Part shown: positions 1 to 6,397 of the stretch, piece by piece | Numbering within the stretch: the first letter of the stretch is position 1 | How the letters are laid out: every line of letters begins with the position of its first letter | Assembly (NCBI GenBank): GCA_045126595.1 | Contig: JBGVOS010000015.1 | Span: 1-13,897 of the forward strand | Source of the DNA: UBA1189 sp045126595 | Lineage (GTDB): Bacteria; Bacteroidota; Bacteroidia; Bacteroidales; Bacteroidaceae | Reading direction: 5' to 3' | Length of the DNA stretch: 13,897 nt | Program-made: the position numbers and the translations under genes | Notes under the pieces: generated by a model | What the model was told of the DNA's origin: nothing | Databases searched by the model: none | What the model saw: only the letters and a program-made list of their open reading frames with translations

Positions 1-1
1 C

Positions 2-1987
2 ATCAGCCAGTCGTGGGACTGGTGTTCGGGATACCACGAGAGCGAGGCCACGGTGATAGGCTTCTCGCACACGCACCTGAGCGGCACGGGCATAGGGGAT
101 ATGTTTGACGTGACCGTGATGCCCGTGACAGGCGAGGTGACCTATGCACGCGGCACTCTGGAAGAGCCTGAGAGTGGGTTGTGGTCGATGGCCGACCGCA
201 CACAAGAGATAGCCGAGGTGGGCTACTATGCCGTGCCCCTGACACGCTACGGCATACGTGCAGAAATGACGGCCACACCTCGTGTGGGCATGCACCGCTA
301 CACCTTCCCCGAGGCCGAGGATGCCGCCATCGTCATCGACCTGGAGAACGGTGGATGTTGGGACCGCACTGTCAAGGCCCACATGCAAGCCGAGGGCAAC
401 ACACGCATCGTGGGTTACCGCTACTCGCGAGGATGGGCAGCACGGCAAAAGGTATACTTCGTAGCTGAATTTTCCAAGCCATTCACCCAACTGACACATC
501 ACGGAAAGAACGACATGTATGGCCGTGTACATTTCGCCACTACCGAAGGCGAAGAGCTACTGATGAAGGTGGCTCTGTCGGCGGTGAGCATCGACGGGGC
601 CCGATTGGCCATGGAGAGCGAACTGCCAGGATGGGACTTCGACGCTACACGCCAGGCAGCGCGCCAAGCATGGGAAAAGGAGTTGGGACGCATACGCATC
701 GACACCGAAAATGAGTCGCAGAGGCGCATCTTCTATACGGCCATGTACCACGCCATGATGGCACCGGCTCTCTTCAGCGACGTAGACGGACACTACCGCG
801 GAGCTGACGATAGCGTCTACCACAGCGCTACCCCTCACTACACCAATTTCTCGCTGTGGGACACCTACCGCGCCAAGCAGCCGCTGATGACAATCATACA
901 GCCCGAGCGTGCAGGACAGTTTGTCGCCTCAATGCTCGACATCTGCGACCAACAAGGTGATCTTCCTGTATGGTATCTCTGGGGCAACGAGACCAACTGC
1001 ATGGTGGGCGACCCGGCTATACCCGTCGTGGCCAATGCCATCGTTAAGGACATCAAAGGATTTGATCGCGAGCGAGCTTTCAAGGCTATCAAGAAAACCG
1101 CAGCTACTCCTGAACGCGGCAAGCAGTACCGTCACACCTACGGCTACATACCTTGTAACCTGATGAACGAGGCCGTAGCCTTCGATATGGAATATGCACT
1201 GGCCGATGGCGCAGCAGCCAACGCGGCCAAGATGCTGGGATATGAAGAGGACTACGCGCACTTCACTCGCATGAGCCACTCGTACCGCACCTATTTTGAC
1301 AAGCAATCGGGATTTATCCGTGGTGTAAATGACAAGGGAGAGTTCCGTACTCCCTTCAGCCCTTACTATGCCACACACCGGGCCGACGACTATTGCGAGG
1401 GCAACGCCTGGCAATATACCTGGCTGGTGCCACACGATATGGAGGGCTATGCTCCGATGTTCGGCAGCCGCGAAGCCTGCATAACACGGTTAGATTCACT
1501 CTTCCTCGCTCCCTCGCACCTTGAGGGCGCCCCCTCACCCGACATATCGGGCATGATAGGACAGTTTGCCCATGGCAACGAGCCAAGCCACCATATTCTC
1601 TACCTCTATGCCCTGCTGGGAGAACCCCACAAGACGGCCAAGCGAGTGCGCGAAGTGATGAAGACACAGTATCGCGATGCAGCAGACGGTCTGTCGGGCA
1701 ACGAGGATATGGGACAGATGTCAGCATGGTATATCCTCTCGGCACTGGGACTGTATGAGGTGGAACCGGCAAGCGGAAGATATTGGTTCGGCTCGCCTAT
1801 CATTGATAAGGCTGAACTGTCTGTAGAGGGAGGCACCTTCACCATCGAGGTCATTGGCAACAGCGAGGAATCTCCCTACATCAAAAGCATCAAGCTCAAC
1901 GGATTCCCCTATACCCTACCCTATATCGAACATGCCGATATAGCACGAGGAGGAGTGCTGACGATTGAAATGAGTAACACTTATTAA
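2..1987 (+). CDS. GH92 family exo-alpha-mannosidase, 5' end outside the window
   Basis: A Ca2+-dependent, inverting exo-alpha-mannosidase of glycoside hydrolase family 92, which trims mannose from N-glycans or mannans in the periplasm or at the cell surface. The reading frame is open from the first bases, and the codons before the GTG at 53 read as family sequence (WCSGYH at 20-37, then GFSHTHLSGTGIGD from 59), so that GTG is not the start. Further family blocks are SLWDTYRAKQPL, EGNAWQYTW (Glu codon at 1397, matching the catalytic acid of characterised members), SPDISG, HGNEPSHH (from 1571) and GNEDMGQMSAWY (from 1697, carrying the acidic base and metal region). About 661 residues are present; family members are usually about 740-780, so roughly 100 residues, including any signal peptide or lipobox, are missing. 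It ends 13 nt before the FKBP gene, suggesting one transcript. Family assignment is firm; substrate linkage is not readable. Confidence 0.96.
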   Translation: MSQSWDWCSGYHESEATVIGFSHTHLSGTGIGDMFDVTVMPVTGEVTYARGTLEEPESGLWSMADRTQEIAEVGYYAVPLTRYGIRAEMTATPRVGMHRYTFPEAEDAAIVIDLENGGCWDRTVKAHMQAEGNTRIVGYRYSRGWAARQKVYFVAEFSKPFTQLTHHGKNDMYGRVHFATTEGEELLMKVALSAVSIDGARLAMESELPGWDFDATRQAARQAWEKELGRIRIDTENESQRRIFYTAMYHAMMAPALFSDVDGHYRGADDSVYHSATPHYTNFSLWDTYRAKQPLMTIIQPERAGQFVASMLDICDQQGDLPVWYLWGNETNCMVGDPAIPVVANAIVKDIKGFDRERAFKAIKKTAATPERGKQYRHTYGYIPCNLMNEAVAFDMEYALADGAAANAAKMLGYEEDYAHFTRMSHSYRTYFDKQSGFIRGVNDKGEFRTPFSPYYATHRADDYCEGNAWQYTWLVPHDMEGYAPMFGSREACITRLDSLFLAPSHLEGAPSPDISGMIGQFAHGNEPSHHILYLYALLGEPHKTAKRVREVMKTQYRDAADGLSGNEDMGQMSAWYILSALGLYEVEPASGRYWFGSPIIDKAELSVEGGTFTIEVIGNSEESPYIKSIKLNGFPYTLPYIEHADIARGGVLTIEMSNTY

Positions 1988-2000
1988 ACCAACAAACACC

Positions 2001-2396
2001 ATGGCAAAAGGCAATTACAAGGAAGAGAACAAGGCATATCTACAACAAAAGGCAAAGGAGGAGGGCATCCACAAGACAGCTCAAGGCGTGCTCTACGAAG
2101 TGCTGCAATCGGGCTCGGGCAACAAAGCTACGATACGCAGTATCGTATCGGTATATTACAAAGGTATGCTCATCAACGGCAAGGTATTTGATGACAATAC
2201 GCAACAGGGATACCCCGATGCCTTCCGCCTCGCCGACCTCATCACGGGGTGGCAGATTGCCCTCACCCAAATGTGCCCGGGCGACAAGTGGCGCATCTAC
2301 GTGCCCTCCGAAGTGGGTTACGGTGCCATGAGCGTGGCTGGCATCCCCAAACACTCGACTCTCATCTTCGAGATTGAGTTGGTGGGAGTGTCGTGA
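2001..2396 (+). CDS. FKBP-type peptidyl-prolyl cis-trans isomerase
   Basis: A 131-residue single-domain FKBP that would catalyse cis-trans isomerisation of X-Pro bonds. An amino-terminal basic helix (about residues 6-25) precedes the FKBP fold. The residues lining the FKBP12 active site can be matched by position: Tyr53, Phe63-Asp64 in GKVFDD, Phe75, Leu80-Ile81, Trp84, Tyr107 in SEVGYGA and Phe123 in TLIFEIEL, so it is probably active. There is no signal peptide or membrane segment, so a cytoplasmic location is predicted, unlike the many lipoprotein FKBPs of Bacteroidales. The ATG at 2001 is the first Met in the frame, 13 nt after the mannosidase stop, with no clear Shine-Dalgarno sequence. 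It converges on the permease gene ending at 2473, and the 76 nt between them show no strong terminator hairpin. Confidence 0.95.
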   Translation: MAKGNYKEENKAYLQQKAKEEGIHKTAQGVLYEVLQSGSGNKATIRSIVSVYYKGMLINGKVFDDNTQQGYPDAFRLADLITGWQIALTQMCPGDKWRIYVPSEVGYGAMSVAGIPKHSTLIFEIELVGVS

Positions 2397-2472
2397 GAGC
2401 GAAGAGTTTTATATTCCCCTAGTTCGTTCAGGATGACAGAAGCCGAAGGGTAAAACTTATCATTTTCAAGCA

Positions 2473-3651
2473 TTAAATTCTAAGCAATTTCCCTCTATAC
2501 GTCCCCACTGCCCAAACAAAGTACACCACCACCTGTCCCCACAACGCCAACAGCTGCGGCCACACATCATGGAGCGAGGCATCCATCGCGGTGAGCTGCA
2601 CATAGGCGAGCACAGCAGGAGCGGCAGGGATGAGGTAATGTACGGCACGCCAATACCACGGCAGGAGTTCCAGCGGATAGGACACCCCTGAGAGAAATAT
2701 AAGTCCGATAGAGAAGAAGGCAATGAGCAGTACGGGGGCTTCGGCATCAGTGTACCACCGCGAAAGAGCCAAGCCAAGGAAGGCAGTGCTCCATATGTAA
2801 GGGATAAGCAGCGCTGCCAATGCATCCCACGAGGCTCCGTGGGGAATATCAAAGAGGAACGGCAACATCCCCACCAGAAAGAAGGCAAAGATACCATACA
2901 GCACGGCATACGTGAGGCTCTTGCCACAGACGAGCGAGAGGACAAGGCGTGTACGCCCCCTCCGTATTCGAGCATAGGGTGCGAGCAAGCGGTGCTTGCA
3001 TTCGTCGCCCGTCATCATCGCGACAAGCAGCATCAACGTTTGGAAGATGATAATCATCAGCACAGAGGGGATGAGATACACGCCGTATCCCTCGATGGGA
3101 TTGTACAATGCCGTACCCACTACCGTAACGGGACTTTGGGTAGCCACAGCGGCCAAGCCCGGCAGAGAGAGAAACTCCGTCAACTGCGTGCGGTACTTGC
3201 CATCCATCGCCTCCATCACCTCAAGGGTAGCCCGCTCCATCGCCTCGTAGTAGAGGAAGGCATCGGTGGCAGCATAGAAGGGATATACCGAAGACTCGCC
3301 CCTCAACAGCCGTTCCTCAAAGTCGCGTGGTAAGTAAAGGACACCATACACCTCAGCTTGCTGCATCAACTGCTTGGCCTCGGCCATATCTTGTGCCTGG
3401 TGAGCAACCGCTACATCGGGCGTGGCGTCAAGCAAGCGGACATACTCGCGGCTCAATGCCGTGTGTGAATGGTCGACAACAGCCACAGGCACCTCGTGTA
3501 CTACATTGGGAGCATACATATAATTGTACAACACACCATAGGCAAACACACCGCCCACGAGCACCAGCAACACGGCATAGTTCGTGGCAATGGAGCGAAA
3601 TTCGCACCATGCCACATGCAAGCAAAGAGGCAATCTATTCCAACGTATCAT
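2473..3651 (-). CDS. ABC-2 type transporter permease (second of pair)
   Basis: A 392-residue inner-membrane permease of the ABC-2 family (YhhJ/YbhR-like). Topology fits the family: one membrane helix at about residues 24-45, a large extracytoplasmic domain to about 195 (with the PVAVVDHSHTALSREY segment common in these proteins), then five more hydrophobic segments in the second half, including ones around IPSVLMIIIFQTLMLLVA and VLLIAFFSIGLIFLSG. It is probably the export partner of the HlyD adaptor and TolC-like channel encoded upstream on the same strand. Its ATG lies inside the 3' end of the preceding permease gene (17-nt overlap, 3635-3651), indicating translational coupling. It and its neighbour look like distant paralogues and probably form a heterodimer. 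The exported substrate cannot be read; lipophilic drugs or envelope components are typical for the family. Confidence 0.9.
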   Translation of the reverse strand: MIRWNRLPLCLHVAWCEFRSIATNYAVLLVLVGGVFAYGVLYNYMYAPNVVHEVPVAVVDHSHTALSREYVRLLDATPDVAVAHQAQDMAEAKQLMQQAEVYGVLYLPRDFEERLLRGESSVYPFYAATDAFLYYEAMERATLEVMEAMDGKYRTQLTEFLSLPGLAAVATQSPVTVVGTALYNPIEGYGVYLIPSVLMIIIFQTLMLLVAMMTGDECKHRLLAPYARIRRGRTRLVLSLVCGKSLTYAVLYGIFAFFLVGMLPFLFDIPHGASWDALAALLIPYIWSTAFLGLALSRWYTDAEAPVLLIAFFSIGLIFLSGVSYPLELLPWYWRAVHYLIPAAPAVLAYVQLTAMDASLHDVWPQLLALWGQVVVYFVWAVGTYRGKLLRI

Positions 3652-4795
3652 AAGGACGAGTCTGTAGGATTTTACGCAACCGCGGCAATAGCGCTACCAT
3701 CACCAAGGGGAATACACACAGCACTGCCAACTGAGGCCAACATGCCGAGAAGCCACCATCGAAATAGACGATGCACTGCATGGCCTCGGTGAAATGACGC
3801 ACTGGGAACAGCCGCGCCACCCATTGCACCAAGGGCGACATAGCACTGAGCGGAAAGGTGAGTCCCGACAGTGTGGCACCCAGCGAACCCACCATGGAAA
3901 CCACACTGATGACCAGCGAGAACACAGGAAACAGCGTATAAAGGATAACCGCCACCGCCTGCGTAGCCACAATGAAGAGCACCGTAGCCAGGGTAAACAG
4001 GGGTATACTGCCCGCCATAGGGATATGCTCCCAATGGAAGAACACCACACCCGCCAGCAATGCTTCGCAAATGAAGATAAACGTATAGGGCAGCAGCTTA
4101 CCCACCACAGCTCGCAGGATATTGCCATCAGCAGCAACGAGCCAAGATACGGCAGTTTCCCCTTTCCTCTCACTCCCCACCGCATAGAGCGTCACCAGCA
4201 GCACCAGTATCTGAAACATGATATAGAAAATGGGCACGGCAAGATACACCGCATAGTCGAGCGAAGGATTGTACAGCGCATGGTCGTCCGAGGTCATGGG
4301 CAGCAGGAACGTTTCGATGTTCCCCTCCCCAGCCCCAAGCGTGACCGCCTCCACCACGATAGGAGCCATACGCACAGGGATGAGCGCCGTCTCAAAAGCA
4401 CTCATCACCTCGCCCCCCACTGCCAGCAGAGCATAGTGGTAGTAGTAACTGAGCGTAGCGCCCGTGCCGCGCATCATCGCCTCCTCGAACCGTGGCGGGA
4501 TGGAGAGGTAGCCATAAATCTCCTTGCGCTGCACAGCGGCTCGTGCCTCAGCATCATCGGTGTAATGCTTTGCAACCTCAAAGGTAGGCACCGCAGCGAT
4601 ATCCTTCACAATGCTGCGCGACGTGGCCGTATTATCCCCATCCACAATCCCGATAGGCAAATGCCTCATCTGCCCGTCACCAAAGATGGTGGACATGAAG
4701 AAAAGCAGAAAGAGTGGCAACACCACCGCTGCACCCAGGTAGATGCGCCGCGAGGTCATGCGACGAAGTTCGCGAAGGGAAACACTCATAAACAT
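3635..4795 (-). CDS. ABC-2 type transporter permease (first of pair)
   Basis: A 386-residue ABC-2 permease with the same plan as the next gene: a first membrane helix (about residues 18-38, YLGAAVVLPLFLLFFMSTIF), an extracytoplasmic domain opening with LPIGIVDGDNTATSR, and several carboxyl-half helices, including a long hydrophobic block from about residue 255. The segment GLTFPLSAMSPLVQW with the following FPVRHFTEAMQ is typical of the last-but-one helix and loop. Two starts are possible: ATG at 4795, or ATG at 4789, two codons on, giving MSVSLRELRR; the second looks more like related proteins. The 4795 start codon lies within one arm of an 8-bp inverted repeat (4793-4828). The upstream gene of the operon, the HlyD adaptor, is separated by 542 AT-rich nt, unusually far for an operon. 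Confidence 0.9.
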   Translation of the reverse strand: MFMSVSLRELRRMTSRRIYLGAAVVLPLFLLFFMSTIFGDGQMRHLPIGIVDGDNTATSRSIVKDIAAVPTFEVAKHYTDDAEARAAVQRKEIYGYLSIPPRFEEAMMRGTGATLSYYYHYALLAVGGEVMSAFETALIPVRMAPIVVEAVTLGAGEGNIETFLLPMTSDDHALYNPSLDYAVYLAVPIFYIMFQILVLLVTLYAVGSERKGETAVSWLVAADGNILRAVVGKLLPYTFIFICEALLAGVVFFHWEHIPMAGSIPLFTLATVLFIVATQAVAVILYTLFPVFSLVISVVSMVGSLGATLSGLTFPLSAMSPLVQWVARLFPVRHFTEAMQCIVYFDGGFSACWPQLAVLCVFPLVMVALLPRLRKILQTRPYDTLE

Positions 4796-4828
4796 ACAGC
4801 ATCAGGTCGTTACCTTAACCGCTGTATG
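4793..4828 (-). promoter_or_regulatory. Inverted repeat over the permease start codon
   Basis: CATACAGC at 4793-4800 and GCTGTATG at 4821-4828 are perfect 8-bp inverted repeats with a 20-nt spacer. On the coding (minus) strand the second arm contains the ATG at 4795. The structure could be an operator dyad or an mRNA hairpin that hides the start codon. The repeat is seen directly; its role is inference. Confidence 0.4.
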
Positions 4829-5046
4829 TCGCCATTTGTTCGATTCTCTATTATATAAATAAGAAATAAGACACCACAAGACGAGACGGAGACAATTCCT
4901 GTACAGAAATTTTGTAGCATATTGATAGGGAAAGCAGACAGTTTGCTTACATGGTGTGAGAATCGGATAAAGAGACTTTCTCGATTGCGATACAAATTGT
5001 TATCGTTTCTCCACTCTTCGCTTAATTCTTTCATTTTCCTAATCAT
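4810..5046 (-). CDS. Possible small protein, unrecognised
   Basis: A 78-codon frame on the same strand as the operon, ending 14 nt before the ATG of the first permease. Its amino part is charged (MKELSEEWRNDNN from the second Met) and its carboxyl part contains one hydrophobic stretch (FCTGIVSVSSCGVLFLIYII, about residues 47-66) that could be a membrane helix. Its base composition is AT-rich, unlike the neighbouring genes. No family was recognised. The short distance to the permease start would suit an operon member, but a chance frame in AT-rich DNA or a remnant of an older gene is at least as likely. Confidence 0.2.
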   Translation of the reverse strand: MIRKMKELSEEWRNDNNLYRNRESLFIRFSHHVSKLSAFPINMLQNFCTGIVSVSSCGVLFLIYIIENRTNGDIQRLR

Positions 5047-5153
5047 CTGTGGCTACATTCTTTTCATTCGCCTAAGAAAAGGTGTAAATCTTTTCAGCTA
5101 ATGAAGCAAAAAAACGTCTACTGAAATCAGGAAAAGACAATTGAATAGGAAAC

Positions 5154-5275
5154 TACTCCAGGTTAGATGGTTCCAAACTGGAGTTTTTCTTTGTCCAAAC
5201 TACAATTTGCCTTTGTCCAAACTTGCGTTTGGATAGAGTGAAAAAATTTTTTCAATAAAGCGAAAAAACTTTTTC
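5154..5275. repeat. Cluster of short direct and inverted repeats
   Basis: ACTCCAG and CTGGAGT (about 5154-5184) form a 7-bp stem followed on the plus strand by TTTTTCTTT. TTTGTCCAAAC occurs twice (5190-5200 and 5212-5222), with a shorter TTCCAAACT at 5171-5179. TCCAAAC-TTGC-GTTTGGA at 5216-5233 is a perfect 7-bp hairpin. A perfect 16-bp palindrome (TG, six A, six T, CA) at 5239-5254 is followed by the similar GAAAAAACTTTTTC at 5262-5275. The block lies just downstream of the adaptor stop. It looks like an interspersed noncoding repeat or a processing and termination region; which of these cannot be decided from one locus. Confidence 0.55.
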
Positions 5276-5337
5276 AAGCCTGTAATAATTTTTTGTCAAG
5301 GGTTCAAAAAAGATAGACAAAGCCACCAACAAAATGT

Positions 5338-6378
5338 TTAATCTTCATCCTTCAACTCCAGCAGTACCGTCATTCCTGGTCGTAGACCCTCTACGAGAGT
5401 GTCGGGGCGCAGACGTATCTCGAAGGTGCGCATGTCGTAGCTGCCCACCTGCTTGGTGGACTTCCACGTGGCGAAGCTGCCGAGCGGACTGATGTAGTAG
5501 ACCGTCATCGGCACATCGTGGCGGGCCAAGGCGGGGATAGACAGAGTGAAGCGCTTGCCCATGCGGAAGTGGGGCATGAGGTCTTCGCGCACGTTGAATA
5601 CCACGTAGCTGTCGTCGAGCGTCACGAGGGTCATGATGGGTGCACCGGGGGCCACGAGTTCGCCCCGCTTGGGGTATATGCCGGCAATCTGTCCGTCGGC
5701 GGGAGCCGTGAGGCGTGCATCTACGAGCAAGGCTTGCATCTCATCGACACTGCTTGCTGCCGCCTCCACCATGTTGCGGCTCGCCTCACGATCTTCGCGC
5801 TGCAAGCCCTCGGCAGCGAGGCGGTACTGCTCATAGGTGGAGCGTTCCGTAGCGCGGGCCGAGAGCATGGCGGCCTCGGCCTCATCGTAGCGCTGGCGCG
5901 GCACGACGCTGTCTATATATAACACGTGTATACGTTCATAGGTCTTTGCAGCCAGCTCGGCCTGACTCTTGGCAGCCTGCCACACCTGATAGGCCGACTC
6001 GACCACCTGACGGCGCGTGCCGCGGTCTACCTTGCGGTTCTCCTCCTGCGTGGCGCGGTGCAGGGCCTCGGTCTTGCGGTACTGGGCCTCCACGATGGGA
6101 CTGTTGATGACTACGAGGGTGTCACCCTTGCGTACAGCATCGCCCTCCTTGACCAGGAACGAGTCGACGCGTCCCAAGAGTTTGCCACTGATGCGTATCT
6201 CGGTGGCCTCCACCTCGCCTTGCAGCATGATGGGCGGCTTGCGTGCGGTGAGCTGACCGATGAGGGTGATTACTACGACCAAGGCGAGCAGTGCCACGAA
6301 GGCGATGGATAGGAATTTGCGGTTGGGGCTTGAGGCCTCCCCCCTGCCCCTCCCAAGGAGGGGTGATTCAGACATCAT
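5338..6378 (-). CDS. HlyD/EmrA-type membrane fusion adaptor
   Basis: The periplasmic adaptor that joins the inner-membrane permeases to the TolC-like channel. The 346-residue protein has a repeat-encoded amino end (MSESPLLGRGRGEA, residues 2-15), a single membrane anchor at about 22-42, the first half of a lipoyl/barrel-sandwich domain (GEVEATEIRISGKLLGRVDS, then VKEGDAVRKGDTLVVI), a long alpha-helical hairpin at about 95-205 rich in Ala, Glu and Arg, the second lipoyl half (LTAPADGQIAGIYPKRGE) and a beta-barrel to the end. Starts at 6378 and 6375 are adjacent ATGs, the second being the ATG of the repeat. The next Met is residue 51, beyond the anchor, so the start must lie in or just before the repeat. 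It begins 19 nt after the TolC-like gene, in the same operon. Function is firm at family level; substrate unknown. Confidence 0.93.
   Translation of the reverse strand: MMSESPLLGRGRGEASSPNRKFLSIAFVALLALVVVITLIGQLTARKPPIMLQGEVEATEIRISGKLLGRVDSFLVKEGDAVRKGDTLVVINSPIVEAQYRKTEALHRATQEENRKVDRGTRRQVVESAYQVWQAAKSQAELAAKTYERIHVLYIDSVVPRQRYDEAEAAMLSARATERSTYEQYRLAAEGLQREDREASRNMVEAAASSVDEMQALLVDARLTAPADGQIAGIYPKRGELVAPGAPIMTLVTLDDSYVVFNVREDLMPHFRMGKRFTLSIPALARHDVPMTVYYISPLGSFATWKSTKQVGSYDMRTFEIRLRPDTLVEGLRPGMTVLLELKDED
6334..6375 (-). repeat. Palindromic repeat copy 1, forming the adaptor amino end
   Basis: A 42-bp copy of the window's interspersed GC-rich repeat, identical to copy 2 except for one base. 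Its core CCCCTCC-CAA-GGAGGGG (6347-6363) is a perfect 7-bp hairpin. Read on the minus strand it starts with ATG at 6375 and encodes MSESPLLGRGRGEA in frame with the adaptor. Confidence 0.9.
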
Positions 6379-6397
6379 AAAGAAATATTATAATAAA

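Larger units (their letters stand above)
4796..5337. other. 542-nt AT-rich gap inside the export operon
   Basis: Between the adaptor stop and the first permease lies DNA clearly richer in A and T than the flanking genes. It contains a doubtful 78-codon frame (4810-5046), a block of short repeats and palindromes at 5154-5275, and a GAAAAG/CTTTTC inverted repeat near 5085-5096. No known gene or RNA family was recognised. It may carry a separate promoter for the permeases or be inserted or decayed DNA. Confidence 0.6.

Noticed and set aside
53..55. GTG at 53 as start of the GH92 gene
   Set aside because: The frame is open upstream to the window edge and the preceding codons encode conserved GH92 sequence (WCSGYH), so the gene begins outside the window.
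1511..1550. CCCTC-rich stretch in the GH92 gene as a sixth repeat copy
   Set aside because: It lacks the CCCCTCC/GGAGGGG arms and encodes a segment leading directly into the conserved SPDISG motif.
4320..4342. CCCCTCCCC stretch in the first permease gene as a repeat copy
   Set aside because: Only a short C-run matches; there is no second arm and no similarity beyond it.
3794..4858. 354-codon plus-strand frame opposite the first permease
   Set aside because: Rich in His, Arg and Gln with no hydrophobic or domain pattern; it is the shadow of a well-supported membrane protein gene on the other strand.
5171..5233. TTTGTCCAAAC repeats as a CRISPR array
   Set aside because: Units are about 11 bp with irregular short spacing and only two or three copies; no cas genes are nearby.
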